Source: Amylostereum areolatum (taxonomy: Eukaryota > Basidiomycota > Agaricomycetes > Russulales > Stereaceae). From it: a DNA stretch of 64,000 nucleotides. Location of the stretch: positions 310,001 to 374,000 of the forward strand of contig SAXG01000013.1 of the NCBI GenBank assembly GCA_012932865.1, given 5' to 3'. This document shows positions 38,907-49,075 of this stretch, in pieces (within the stretch, counting starts at the first letter, position 1; each line of letters opens with the position of its first letter). The translations under genes were made by a program, and so were the position numbers. The notes under the pieces were generated by a model. It saw only the letters and a program-made list of their open reading frames with translations. It made no database searches and was not told where the DNA came from.

Positions 38907-39260
38907 TGTAGATGAAGGGCTTGATTGGAAGGTAGAGATGAGGTGATGAGGTTGGATAGTGATAGTGACTGGTAGTCGGACGGAGAGAGTGGGCGAAGGA
39001 CAAGTGGAATACATGTCGGAAATTTGGGAATTGCTTTATAATCAGTTATAATCATCTAATCGGGTCTAATCGGGGGTGGGGGTTTATAATGGTTATAATT
39101 GAACCTGAATTGATTATAAACATGCCATTTTTAGGTGATAAAGTACCTTATAAGAGGTTTTTAATCTGATTACAAATCGTGTATGGCTATTCAAGTGCTG
39201 GAAATTGCGGGTAAGATAGCTTATCAACCGCTTACATCGGCTTGAAAGGAGTTTCTCGGA
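38907..39260. other. AT-rich NLR promoter region with TTATAATC-type repeats
   Basis: The 5' flank of the NLR-like gene carries several copies of TATAATC/TATAATT in a short AT-rich interval (about 39035-39120). It ends where the DIRS inverted repeat begins. No gene is visible. Confidence 0.45.
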
Positions 39261-39272
39261 GTCGAATCAGGC
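39261..39272 (+). repeat. Left inverted terminal sequence of the DIRS element
   Basis: GTCGAATCAGGC is repeated in inverted orientation at 44088-44099. The next 15 bp are partly conserved between the two ends. Confidence 0.55.
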
Positions 39273-39388
39273 GTCGCTTTCGCACGGTGCCGTCCTCGTG
39301 TGGGCGACTGCTCCCGACGCCCGTCGGAGCCACCACCTACTTGTTGGGATGCGCCCGCGGCTGCGCACGACCTGGCACCGGGAGCCCG

Positions 39389-39423
39389 CCTAGCCCGTAG
39401 CGGGATGCTACAGATGGGCTAGG
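39389..39423 (+). promoter_or_regulatory. Two-stem hairpin just upstream of gag
   Basis: The outer stem CCTAGCCC/GGGCTAGG (8 bp) encloses an inner stem GTAGC/GCTAC with a five-base loop and a four-base bulge. It ends about 52 bp before the gag ATG at 39476, so it would fold in the 5' leader of the element's RNA. Function is unknown. Confidence 0.6.
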
Positions 39424-39475
39424 TTTGGAAGTACCCGCTCGAGAGAGTACAAGAGTCGCTCGGGGGGCACCGCTG

Positions 39476-41083
39476 ATGCCCCCAACTCTTGCCAGCACCT
39501 CGTCTCGCCAGGTCCGTCCCCATTTCGTCGCTTCGAACCGTTCCGCTGACGCCCTCCTCTCGCCAGAGTCTGCCTCGCCGCGTCGCCCACGCCGCTTTCG
39601 CTCTCAACCCTCGCGCAACTCCCATATGGCCCAGACTGAACATGTTGTACCGCAAGAGGAAGGACCGCACGCAGGGGGGCCGGGTCCTGACGCGCCGCAA
39701 GGTGGGCGGCCACTCTCCCGACGCATCCAGCCCGACCTGTCCCAGCTCTTCGTCGCCGGCATCGCCGACGACTGCATGCGAGTCGTCGAGCAGCTCGAAG
39801 GTGGACACTTGCGCCTCGCGGATGCAGCCACCAACATCGACGGCCTCCTCGCCAGCGGTACGCGCGCAGACCTGTCCGAAGAAGACGAAGACGCCGCACG
39901 CGGGGCGCGGGCCCAAGCCTACAACCACTTCGTCTCGCTCCTTGAGGAGGCCCTCGAGCGGCGACTCACGAACGAGGAGGACAGTTTCCGCCGTGTGCGG
40001 GGACTCGGCGGGAACGACGTCGGAGAGACCCGCCGCCGACGCTCGCGTTCGCCGGCCAGCACCGCGCGTCGCGGCAGGAGCTACGAGCGGGACAGCCCGC
40101 GCACCCCGCGTGAGCGCGCTCGCCGAAGGCGCTCCCACTTGGACGACAGCCGGTCCCCTCAGCGCGCGCGCTCTCGCCAGCGCCAGCGCGGACGCTTGCG
40201 CGACAGCGACCTCGACTTCCGACTTTCTGGCAAGCATCGTCGCCTCGATGGCGACTTCAGCGACGACGGGTGCCCAGCCAAACGCAAGCTCGACTACTCC
40301 TCCCTCCCTTTCCTCTCCGGCCGAGCGGACTCAGCGCTCTCTGACAACTGCCGGCTTACCGTCAAGCTCAAGGCCAACTACCTTCAGCACCTCGACGAAA
40401 TCAAAACCATCGTCATCTCCATGCCCGAGTGCCCCGATTTCCCCCAGTCCGGATGGAAGGCAGTCCTATCGGACACGTACTTCGACCTCAACATCGTTTT
40501 TTCCAGCCTCTACGCCATTGGGGGAGACGGGCGCGACATCCAGAAGCTCGGGGAGTATGAGCTACACGGCGGACCATCCAAGCCTGCGAAGCACATCGCC
40601 ACATCCGGCGAGTGGGGAATGGCATTCGAGCGCTACCAGGACGCCGTCACGTTCGTCTACCCGCATCGACGCGACGAGTTGGCCGCCTATCGCAGGCACA
40701 TCATCAACTACTTCGGCGCCGTCCACGGGCACGACGACCTCGTTCTCAACTACGACCGCGCTGTCCGCGCCCGCGTCGGCAGGTCCAACGCCCTCGAGCT
40801 TTCAGACACCAAGGAGTTTACGGCACTCGAGACCATGCACATCACCGCTGGACTCGCCTCGCAACCGGCCACCAGCAACATCTCTCGCGCGCGAGGCAGC
40901 ACTGCGACGGGAGCTCGCCGCTCGCAAGGCCCCCAGCAGTCCACCGAAATCTGCCGACGCTTCAACGCCGGGAACTGCTCAGGCAAAGGGTGCAAGTACC
41001 GCCACGCGTGCTCCTCATGCGGAGGAAAACACGGTGCTCACGAGTGTGGCCGCGGCGACGGCTCCGCCCACACCAACCACTGA
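39476..41083 (+). CDS. DIRS Gag-like nucleic-acid-binding protein
   Basis: The first in-frame ATG gives MPPTLASTSSRQVRPHFVAS. The N-terminal part is acidic and helical (LSQLFVAGIADDCMRVVEQL), the middle is a long Arg/Ser-rich region (RRRRSRSPASTARRGRSY), and a conserved-looking domain follows (LKANYLQHLDEIKTIVISMP; SGEWGMAFERYQDAVTFVYP). The C-terminus has Cys/His clusters: CRRFNAGNCSGKGCKYRHAC, then CSSCGGKHGAHECG, resembling CCCH and CCHC fingers. This arrangement fits the Gag of fungal DIRS elements, which packages element RNA. The frame is open for about 535 codons without an intron, and the reverse transcriptase frame overlaps its end in the +1 register. Confidence 0.75.
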   Translation: MPPTLASTSSRQVRPHFVASNRSADALLSPESASPRRPRRFRSQPSRNSHMAQTEHVVPQEEGPHAGGPGPDAPQGGRPLSRRIQPDLSQLFVAGIADDCMRVVEQLEGGHLRLADAATNIDGLLASGTRADLSEEDEDAARGARAQAYNHFVSLLEEALERRLTNEEDSFRRVRGLGGNDVGETRRRRSRSPASTARRGRSYERDSPRTPRERARRRRSHLDDSRSPQRARSRQRQRGRLRDSDLDFRLSGKHRRLDGDFSDDGCPAKRKLDYSSLPFLSGRADSALSDNCRLTVKLKANYLQHLDEIKTIVISMPECPDFPQSGWKAVLSDTYFDLNIVFSSLYAIGGDGRDIQKLGEYELHGGPSKPAKHIATSGEWGMAFERYQDAVTFVYPHRRDELAAYRRHIINYFGAVHGHDDLVLNYDRAVRARVGRSNALELSDTKEFTALETMHITAGLASQPATSNISRARGSTATGARRSQGPQQSTEICRRFNAGNCSGKGCKYRHACSSCGGKHGAHECGRGDGSAHTNH

Positions 41084-42911
41084 AGCAACCCCTCCGACGG
41101 GACCGCGCCGTTTCCGCGGCTTCGTGTGGGGTCAAGAGCAGGCCTCAATCCTCACCCCGTCGGCCCTCGCTACGGAGACGGCAGTGCCGCTCCCTGGACC
41201 TCCCCCTTCCGCACTCAACGACAAAATAGCACTCGCGACGCTTCACAGATACCCAGAGCTGTTCAAGGTCGTCTCCCCCATCAATATAGACAACTTCGAG
41301 TCGCTTCTCGTCACCCACCCCAATCGACCGTTCGTCCAGTCTGTCATTCGCGGTTTCCGCGAGGGTTTCTGGCCGCACGCCGACTTCCCGGACGACTACC
41401 CAATTACGCGCGACCACCCCGAGCGCCCACTCGCGCCCGCTGAGCTCGAGTTTGCGAAACAGCAATGCCTCGAGGAAGAACGTCTCGGGCGTTTCTCCCC
41501 ACCTTTCGGCCGCCCCGGAGAACCCCTCCTCCCTGGCATGTGCAGCGTCCCCGTCAGCGTTATCCCCAAGAAATCGGGGAAGCTACGCCTCATTGTCGAC
41601 CACTCTGCCGGCGAGTTCTCACCCAACTCAACCATAGACAAGGATGACGTACACGTCCGTCTCGACACAGTTCAGCATCTGGCGCACAACCTGTTGCACG
41701 TCCGCCGGCACCACGGCAACGTGCCGATCTATCTATTCAAGTCTGACGTCTCCCAAGCCTACCGCCGCATCCCTATCCACCCCTTATACCAGCTCCGCCA
41801 GGTTGTCACAATCGACGGTGTCCGCCGTGTCGACCGCTGCAACAACTTCGGAGGCCGCGCCTCCGGGAATCTGTGGTGCTCCTTCTTCGCACTAGTCCTG
41901 TGGATCGCTGTCAAGATCCGCCATATTGAAGCCCTCCTTGCCTACATCGACGACACGTTCTCCCATGACCTGTCACCCCGCTGCACCTTCTATGAGCCCT
42001 ACGGTGCATGGCTTCCCCCAAAGCAGGTCCAACTGCTCCAGTTATGGGACTTCCTCGGAATTCCGCACGAGAAGAGCAAGCAGGAGTTTGGCCGTGTTCT
42101 CGTGATCACCGGCTTTGAGGTCTCCCCGGTCAGCATGACCATTTTTCTCTCCGCCGAGAGCATCTCCAACCTAGTCACCGCCATCCACGCGTTCATCGAC
42201 GAGGCCCCCGACCGCCGCCGTCGCCTCGTCGAGTGGCAGCGCCTGCTCGGCTGGATGAACTGGGCGCTCAATGTGGCACCACTCCTCCGCCCTGCGCTCG
42301 CGTCCTCGTATGCCAAAATATCCGGAAAAAAGAAGCCCAATGCCCCCATATTCCTCAACGGACAGGTCTCACGCGACCTCCGCTGGTTTGCGACCACCCT
42401 GCAGCAGTCCTCCGGGATTCACATAATACGGGCGCGCCTATGGGATCCGTCGACAGCCGACATGGTTATCTTCTGCGACGCATCCCTGTCCGGCCTCGGC
42501 TTCTGGTCACCACAGGCTAGGCAAGGATTCGCATCGACGCTCCCCCCCGCCCCAAACACAGAAGACACCATCTTCTGGTACGAAGCACTGTGCGTCCTCG
42601 CGGCACTCAGCTGGGCGGCCGCCCTCCCCCAGGTCCCCTCAAAGCTACTTATCTACACCGACAACCTCAACACAGTCCAGATATTTGACTCGTTCAAAGC
42701 GCGTGCCGGTTACAACGACCTCCTTTTCCGGGCAGCCGAAATCCTCATGGCCTCCCACATCAACCTCCGCGTCCACCATATCCCAGGTGAGAAGAACACA
42801 GTTGCCGATGCCCTATCCCGGGGGCTTTTCAATGTGGTGCGACAGTACCAACCATCCCTCCGTGTCCACGGCTTTTCACCCCCACACTCGACACTGGGGT
42901 CGCAGGGCTGA
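41022..42911 (+). CDS. DIRS reverse transcriptase / RNase H
   Basis: The coding frame is open well upstream, overlapping gag, and has no obvious ATG at its functional start, so expression may need frameshifting or re-initiation. RT blocks are visible: PVSVIPKKSGKLRLIVDHSA, YLFKSDVSQAYRRIPIHPLY (first Asp), NNFGGRASGNLWCSFFALV and the active-site YIDD in LLAYIDDTF. An RNase H domain follows (VIFCDASLSGLGFW, LCVLAALSWAA, LLIYTDNLNTVQIF, HHIPGEKNTVADALSRG). The FKSDVSQAYR and NFGGRAS forms are characteristic of DIRS rather than LTR polymerases. The stop TGA at 42909-42911 overlaps the ATG of the recombinase. Confidence 0.85.
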   Translation, partial: EENTVLTSVAAATAPPTPTTEATPPTGPRRFRGFVWGQEQASILTPSALATETAVPLPGPPPSALNDKIALATLHRYPELFKVVSPINIDNFESLLVTHPNRPFVQSVIRGFREGFWPHADFPDDYPITRDHPERPLAPAELEFAKQQCLEEERLGRFSPPFGRPGEPLLPGMCSVPVSVIPKKSGKLRLIVDHSAGEFSPNSTIDKDDVHVRLDTVQHLAHNLLHVRRHHGNVPIYLFKSDVSQAYRRIPIHPLYQLRQVVTIDGVRRVDRCNNFGGRASGNLWCSFFALVLWIAVKIRHIEALLAYIDDTFSHDLSPRCTFYEPYGAWLPPKQVQLLQLWDFLGIPHEKSKQEFGRVLVITGFEVSPVSMTIFLSAESISNLVTAIHAFIDEAPDRRRRLVEWQRLLGWMNWALNVAPLLRPALASSYAKISGKKKPNAPIFLNGQVSRDLRWFATTLQQSSGIHIIRARLWDPSTADMVIFCDASLSGLGFWSPQARQGFASTLPPAPNTEDTIFWYEALCVLAALSWAAALPQVPSKLLIYTDNLNTVQIFDSFKARAGYNDLLFRAAEILMASHINLRVHHIPGEKNTVADALSRGLFNVVRQYQPSLRVHGFSPPHSTLGSQG

Positions 42912-43916
42912 TGCTCCAGATCTCACGCTCGTCCAGGCAGCCGCGCCGCGAAGCCTGGACATCCGAGCGCCTCGTTCGCGAACGGGCGCTCGCTCTCGGA
43001 GCCGTGATTGACATTTCCACGTGCCTATCATACACATCCCACCTCCAATCATACCTGACCTTCTGTAAGCTCCACAGCTTTGACATCGAACCCACCGCCG
43101 ACACCCTGTCCTTCTATGTGGTCTTCATGGCCCAACACATCTCTCCCCGCTCAATCCCCGCATACCTATCAGGGATCTGCAACCAGCTTGAACCCCACTT
43201 CCCACATGTTCGCGCCACGCGCCGCAGCGCCCTTGTCACACGGACACTGGCAGGCTGCAACCGCCTCTATAACTCCCCAATCTCCCGCCGCGACGCCTTA
43301 TCCCTCGACGACCTCGAGTTCACAATCCGCCACTACCCAAACCCCACCCACGACGACCGCCTCTTCCTCGCACTCATCACGGCAGGGTTCTTCGGGCTCC
43401 ACCGCCTCGGTGAACTTGTCTGCAGTGACAACGGCGCCCTGCGCTCACACCGCAAGACGATCCGGAGGTCGAGCGTGGAGTTCCTAGACACCGCGTACTC
43501 ATACCTCCTCCCAACACACAAGGCCGACCGATTTTTCGAGGGCAACAGGGTGGTCATCCCGAGACGTGACACGGAAGCCGTCGACCCCCTACCAGCTTTT
43601 CCGCGCATACATCACCGGCCGCGACCGCTTTGCCACCCTCCTTCCCGAGCTGTGGGTCAGGCAGGACGGGACGGTCCCCACGCGCAGCTGGTTCATTAAC
43701 CGCCTCGAGTCGCTCTTCCCCAACTCGAACATCGGCGGGCACTCCCTCCGTCCCGGAGGAGCCACCTTTTACGCCACTGAGGGCTACCCCGACGACCGTA
43801 TCCAGGCCATCGGGCGCTGGAGCTCGGACGCATTCAAGCAGTACATCCGCAAGAACCCCGTCCTACTTCAAGCCCTCATCCACGCCCGCCGCGCTGCTGA
43901 GGGCACCGGGGCATAG
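42911..43916 (+). CDS. DIRS tyrosine recombinase, one-base frame break
   Basis: It starts MLQISRSSRQPRREAW at the ATG of an overlapping TGATG. A core-binding part (TCLSYTSHLQSYLTFCKLHS; LSGICNQLEPHFPHV) is followed by the catalytic domain with the first Arg in FFGLHRLGELV, the H-x-x-R box in GGHSLRPGGATFYA, and the tyrosine nucleophile in SSDAFKQYIRKNPVL, ending GTGA at 43916. These four residues are those expected of a tyrosine recombinase that integrates circular cDNA. An extra C in the run at 43585-43589 shifts the frame between TEAVDP and YQLFRAYITGRDR. Removing one base would restore a continuous protein, so this copy is either recently inactivated or mis-sequenced. Confidence 0.85.
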
Positions 43917-44013
43917 CGCTCGACATCCCACACTTTCACGCACCACCATCCTCCCTTCCTCCTCCTCAATTCTTACGCCTTTTACGGTCTCGTCTCGCAC
44001 GCAATCCATACAT

Positions 44014-44027
44014 GCCCCTTCGGGGGC
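44014..44027 (+). other. GCCCC-TTCG-GGGGC hairpin in the DIRS 3' region
   Basis: A five-base-pair GC stem capped by TTCG, a very stable RNA tetraloop. It lies about 100 bp after the recombinase stop. It could mark an RNA 3'-end, transport or reverse-transcription signal, or be chance. Confidence 0.45.
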
Positions 44028-44087
44028 GGTTTCCCGTACCTCCCGCGTCGCAAGCTCCCGCCTCACGCTTAGGCCGCACGAAATCAA

Positions 44088-44099
44088 GCCTGATTCGAC
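44088..44099 (-). repeat. Right inverted terminal sequence of the DIRS element
   Basis: The reverse complement reads GTCGAATCAGGC, matching 39261-39272. It lies about 170 bp after the recombinase stop codon. Confidence 0.55.
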
Positions 44100-44277
44100 C
44101 CAAACATATTATAAAGTCAAAACCTTTTTTCCGACACACCGCCTCCGCGCAACTGCCAACGAACCGAACCGAACCGTTTACAGCAGGCCTACGATTCTAA
44201 GTAGTACGAAGACAGTCGTTCTGATATATGTATTACACCAACATTACCGTAGTTGTTCATCGCCTGAACATCGAGCA

Positions 44278-45710
44278 TCATCCATCCAAAGGAGGCGCCA
44301 CGAACCGCAACACTCCCCACCCGTCCTCTGTATATTTCCCCTCGCCATTCCACCACTCCTTCGCCCCGAGCAGTGCCTTATCCTGCCTCTTCAACCGTCC
44401 CACCCCCAACACCGTCTCCCCCGCGCACGCGATCGCCACGCACCCCGTCGCCCGGTCGTAGTACGCGAGCCCGGGCACCGTCGTCCTCGGTCGCTTTTCA
44501 GGCGGTGCAGGGAGCGCGACGGGGTCGTGCAGTTGCACGCGCTTGACGGCGGCGAGGGCCCCGTGCGACGCGTCGAGCGCGCCGGAGCCGTGCGAGACGA
44601 AGAAGGCGGTGAGGGGCTTGTGGTGCGCGAGCGCGCGGTGGCGCCGGACGATGTCGGACGCGGTGGAGGCGGAAAAGTCGACGGTGAGGTCGGAGGAGCG
44701 GATGAGGGGCGCGCGGGGGTGCGTGGGCGCGGCGTTGGACGAGGCCGTTTGGGGGACCGGGGTGAGGGGGCCCGCGAGCATCTTGCGGAGGGTCGAGACG
44801 AGGAGGGCGCCGCCGGTGTGGGCGAGAGAGTCGCGTAGGGTGGGGAAGGTCGCGTTCGGGGGTAGGGGCTGCGGCGGGAGGAGGCGCGTCAGGGAGGGGG
44901 ACGCGACAAGGAAGGAGGGGAAGAGCGAACGCACCGCGCGGGTCTGCGCCCATATATCGCCGGCGTCGATCTCGCCCCGGCCTTTGCGCACGGGCAGCAT
45001 CTCGACGACGCTGACGCCGGTCTCGCGCTCCGCGTTGAGGATGGCGTGTTGGATGGGGGCGGGGCCGCGGTAGGAGGGGAGGAGGGACGGGTGGAGGTTG
45101 AGTTTGCGGCCGGGGGCGAAGAGGGCGAGAAGGGAGGCGGGGAGGATCCAGCCGAAGGAGGCGGTGAGGAGGAGGTTGCGCGGGGAGGGGGGCGTGGCGC
45201 CGGGGAAGAAGGGGGCGGGAAGCTGTTGGGGGAGGTGAGAAGGGGCGAAATGTATGGGAGAGAAGGCGTACGGGGAAGGAAGAGAGCATGGACTTGTGGG
45301 GAGGCAGGGAGAGCACAGGCGTCGAGAGGGACTGTCCGAGTGTCTTAAGAGGCGCTGAGAGGCGAAGTGAATGAGCTGGGGATGGGCACCGGCGAAGGCG
45401 ACTGACAGACGGAAAGCACGGACTTGCGACGACCGACGTACGCATCTTGGTGGGTGGCGATGGTCATGCTCTCCCAGACATCTGCATCGTGAGCGTTGAG
45501 CTGGAGGTGAACGGGCGTTCAGGGACGTGAAGGCGTACCGGGCGCGGCGTGAAGGTGTTTGAAGACCTCGCAGGAGAACTCGTCCCGTCCGAAGAAGAGG
45601 ATGCGAAAGCGCGGGGTCTGTGCGTAGTTGTGGTTGCGACGACGGTGAAAGGGCTTGGAGGAGAGGCGAGAGAGGCGTCTTGTGGCCTTCACGAGAGCGG
45701 AGGATGGCAT
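44278..45710 (-). CDS. fmt1: Mitochondrial methionyl-tRNA formyltransferase
   Basis: The protein starts MPSSALVKATRRLSRLSSKP, a basic, Ser-rich presequence that looks mitochondrial. RFRILFFGRDEFSCEVFKHL opens the Rossmann-like formyltransferase domain. After two introns come DVWESMTIATH, NLLLTASFGWILPASLL, and the conserved catalytic/substrate block LHPSLLPSYRGPAPIQHAIL followed by TGVSVVEML and DAGDIWAQ. A C-terminal domain ends GWGVLRFVAPPLDG. This is the layout of Fmt1, which formylates Met-tRNA to start mitochondrial translation. The long last exon reads without frame errors. It shares a 346-bp upstream region with the divergent Tup1-like gene. Confidence 0.85.
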
Positions 45711-46056
45711 GATGTTCCAAGCCAAAGCTTCAACTTGTAACTTTCAATCGCTTGGAGCTTGCTGTCACGGTCACCGCGCCTAATACTTCAGAACTTTGGT
45801 CCGAGCAAACATCGCACTCGAAACATGAGCGCTTGAGCACTTACCTGCCGCACCGTTCAAAAAGGTTGGTCACCGTCGTTGGTGGAAGAAAGGCACGGTG
45901 GGCGCGACCAATGAGCTGATGGAACTAGCCTTTTAGATCGGGTCTGGACTGGGTTCACTCCCCCTCCCCAATATCCTGGCAGATCCCCCTCCGACAATAT
46001 AAATAACAATATAATTTATCCCCCTCCTCTCCTTCCCTACCATCCCCATCCCCACC
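45711..46056. promoter_or_regulatory. Bidirectional promoter region of fmt1 and the WD40 gene
   Basis: The two start codons point away from each other across 346 bp. A TATAAATA sequence at 45998-46005 lies 51 bp before the WD40 gene's ATG. No TATA box is obvious on the fmt1 side. Confidence 0.55.
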
Positions 46057-47511
46057 ATGTCCACCACCAACGACCAAGCCCTCGACCCGTCCGCCGTGCC
46101 CATCGAGTACCTCAAAGAAGGCCCCGACTGGCTCGCCGTCTTCAACCCCCGCGTCCAGCGCGTCATGGACGTCAAACTCCTCGCCCGTTTCCCCCACGAC
46201 AAGTGCGTTTCCACCCGCTCGTTCAATCACCCAGAGCTCACCGTGATCCTCGATCGCAGGGTCGTGTGCAGCGTTCGTCTGTCTCCGGACGCGTCGCGCG
46301 TCGCCGTGGGCTACGACGGCGGTGTCAACGTCTACGACCTCGAAGGCGGCCTGAAGACGAGGTGCGCATGGCCCCCCTCCCCCCCCTTCCCGACGCGTCC
46401 CGATTCACATTCTATTTTCAGCATGCCTTTCACGTACACGGACGAGCCCCCCGCGCGCAATTACGTCCGGAGCGTCGCCTTCAGCCCAGACGGCGCCCTG
46501 CTCGCGGCCGGCTCAGAGGACAATCAAATCAGAGTGCGTCCCTCAGCTCGCCCGTCCCTTTTCTTCCCCTTTCACCCTTCACCCCCCGATCGCACGACCG
46601 ACCCCTCACCGACGATCGCCCGCAGATCTGGACTCTGCCCTCCGCCGAACCTCTCCACACCCTCGCCGCCCACCGCCGCGAAGTCTACGCGCTCGACTTC
46701 GCACCGGACGGCACGCTCGTCTCGGGCTCGGGGGATCGTAGCCTGCGCCTGTGGTCCCTCTCCCCCGACGTCCCCCTCTCCCGCCGACCCAGACAGCACC
46801 GTCCTCGCCGTCGAGGAGGACCGCGCCAAACCCGACACGGGCATCACCGCCCTCGCCGTCTCCCCCGACGGCGCACACGTCGCCGCGGGCGCGCTCGACG
46901 GCTCGATCCGGGTCTGGAAGCGCGAGGGCGGCACGGCGCTCGTGCGGTGGGCCGCGCACGCGAAGACGGTGTATGGGCTGCGGTGGGTCGGGAAGGCGCT
47001 CGTGAGCGGGAGTTTGGATCGGACGGTGAAGAGGTGGGAGGTCGATCTCGAGGACGGGTCGGAGGGCGGGCGGTGCGTGAGGACGATGGAACATAAGGTG
47101 CGGTTCATCCTCCCCCTCCCCCCTCCCGAGGCTTGCCTTCCTGTTCTGACACGCTTTTGACCTCGCGCGGTAGGACTACGTGCTCGCCACCGCGACGGTG
47201 CAGTACGGACTTATGCAGCGCGCCGCGTCCGCGACGCGCGACGGGCGGCTGGTGCTGTGGGACCTCAAGACGGGCGAGGCGTTGTTCCTCGTCATGGGCC
47301 ATCGGAACAGTGGTACGTCCCTTTTTACGCGCTGCTTGGCGACTTGAGTAGAATGCTGAGGGGTTGAACAGTGACTTCCGTGGACTTGAACTCGTCGCTC
47401 GTCGTGTCGGGCAGCGGGGACGGCGAGGTCCGCGTCTGTACGTGCCCTTGTCTGATTGTGCTCCCGGACGCTAATGCCTTTTTTTGCGAAGGGAATTACA
47501 GCGTTGTGTAA
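46057..47511 (+). CDS. Tup1-like WD40 repeat protein, one-base frame break
   Basis: The start MSTTNDQALDPSAVPIEYLK is followed by FNPRVQRVMDVKLLARFPHD and at least six WD40 units. Visible blades include VVCSVRLSPDASRVAVGYDG, VRSVAFSPDGALLAAGSEDN, VYALDFAPDGTLVSGSGDRS, ITALAVSPDGAHVAAGALDG, VYGLRWVGKALVSGSLDRTV and VTSVDLNSSLVVSGSGDGEV, then WNYSVV and TAA at 47509-47511. The short lead-in and the EHKDYVLATA stretch between late blades resemble the WD40 propeller of the Tup1/Groucho corepressor, but the N-terminal tetramerisation helix is absent, so it is a Tup1-propeller-like protein. An extra C near 46762-46766 breaks the frame after LRLWSLSP. Introns are short. Confidence 0.7.
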
Positions 47512-47948
47512 GAATACATCCCATGGATGCGTGGTTTCGTGATTGCGCATACCCCGGACTTTGCTCATTCGTACTACTAAGTACTGACTCGCTGCGGTGG
47601 ATGTTCTCTGATCTTTTGGATGATGGACTCTTTCAAACCCTCCCCCCTCCTTTCCGCTTGTGTGTATCGTTGTTTAGATATCGGACATTTGGTTTGGCTA
47701 CATAGCACAGGGATATCATCATTGCTATCGTTTTTTAAGAATTCTGAGTTCGCGGAGTCTTTGCGATACACCGTAATCGAGGTGTGTTAGAAAAAAGTGA
47801 TTGAGCGCTAACGCAAGCAAACCCTAACCCTATTCCAAGGGCTCAGTCAAGCGGGTCACGATCAAGCCGAAGTGCACCGCCGTGCCGTCCCTCAGCGGCT
47901 CCCCACGGCACGGGCCCCCTCGCCTCACCCTTCGCTCGTCCGCCCATC
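47512..47948. other. Intergenic region
   Basis: This holds the WD40 gene's 3' end and the 5' flank of the next gene. Two telomere-like CCCTAA units occur at about 47821-47832 but are too few to call a telomeric repeat. Nothing else was recognised. Confidence 0.4.
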
Positions 47949-48821
47949 ATGTCGTTGTCAACTTCGAGGACATCACCGCCCCAACTCCTCCTTTCGCCCT
48001 CCGTCTCCTCCCTCGGATGGGCAGACGAGATCCTCGCCGCGACCGCGGGCTCGCGCGCCGCGCACGCCCGCGCCTCCCGCCTTCCCAACAACGAGATGAG
48101 GCCGCTCACGTCCGTGGGGGATGCGGGGGGGTACGCGCCGGCCTCGGCTTCGGTCGGTCCGAGGAATCGGGAGGGGGGTGAGTGGGGAACGCAGTGGCAG
48201 GGTGAGCGGGAGAGGGAGCAGCGGCGGGCACAGCTCAAAGTGAGTACTGACCAGGTGCTTATTTTGTACCCCCGCGCCATCCTTTCCGAAGGCCTCTCAC
48301 CGCGACGCTCGTCCATCGGCTATCCGTTTCTCTGTGCTGTTGTCCTTACTCGCTCCTTGCAACTCTTGTAGCGGTCGGCGTCGCAGCCCTCCCTGACACC
48401 CCTCGTCATCGCGTCGAGCCCGTCCAACCCGGTTCCGCACCACCCATATCCTTACCTGCCGCCCCCCGCCACCACAGCCGCCCTGACGACGCACCACTCC
48501 TCCGCCAATCTCCAAACCAACCAACCCGCATCCCAATCCCAAGGCTCCTACCGCGCCGCGCCATTTCCGAGCGTCGCGGACGCCGTGAGGATACGCGGAC
48601 ACGGACACGGACATGTGTATGACGGGAGCACTGGGAGCGCGGCGGATGGGAGTTTTGCGTCCTCGACGCCGTCCCAGATGAGCAAGAAGCGGGGATTCTT
48701 GGGGAAGGTGAAGGGCGCGTTTGGGTCCGTGGGTCGGTTTGGGCGGCGGGAGCGGAGCTCATCGGGGCTTGTCGGCCGCGGATTCGATGCGTTCCTAGAG
48801 CAAGGTAAGGCATCGGCATAG
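47949..48821 (+). CDS. Ser/Pro-rich protein of unknown function
   Basis: It starts MSLSTSRTSPPQLLLSPSVS. The first exon ends with a charged helix (EREREQRRAQLK), an intron of about 130 nt follows (donor GTGAGT at 48241), and the second exon is rich in Ser, Pro, His and Asn. The C-terminus contains a basic patch SKKRGFLGKVKGAFGSVGRF and ends GFDAFLEQGKASA. I do not recognise a domain. The basic amphipathic patch could bind membrane or nucleic acid. It lies between the WD40 gene and the MFS transporter on the same strand. Frame and splice signals support expression, but conservation cannot be judged here. Confidence 0.5.
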
Positions 48822-49075
48822 AGGAATTGTTTCTGGTCACGATCGTGTCATGATTTATGGGGGTGGGAGACGAGTGGACGGGCGGACATTCGTGGGTGTG
48901 GTGGTGGATAAGGCACGGGTTGCTTATGATCTGATCTGCTTGCGGACTCTTATATGGCTCGCGAATCGATAATGGAGGTGTACATTAGGCGTACTATTCT
49001 TATCTACCTTAGTTCGAGGAGGAGGAGGAGGAGGTTCGGGAAGACCCCGTGACACGTTTACCGAGCCGTCCGAAT

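Larger units (their letters stand above)
39261..44099 (+). mobile_element. DIRS-type tyrosine-recombinase retrotransposon
   Basis: One strand carries, in order, a Gag-like protein with a Cys/His finger, a reverse transcriptase with RNase H, and a tyrosine recombinase. That order and the use of a recombinase instead of an integrase define DIRS elements. Short inverted terminal sequences sharing GTCGAATCAGGC flank the coding part at 39261-39272 and 44088-44099, with partial similarity further in (TTTCG...CGG). I did not find the internal complementary region that complete DIRS elements have, so the exact ends are approximate. The element sits between the NLR-like gene and the formyltransferase gene and interrupts neither. 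Confidence 0.8.

Noticed and set aside
39261..44099. LTR retrotransposon or Crypton instead of DIRS
   Set aside because: There is no integrase, protease or long direct repeat, which excludes LTR elements; the reverse transcriptase and RNase H exclude a Crypton.
47818..47834. AAACCCTAACCCTA resembling telomeric repeat
   Set aside because: Only two CCCTAA units, inside ordinary gene-rich sequence; not enough for a telomere or interstitial telomeric tract.
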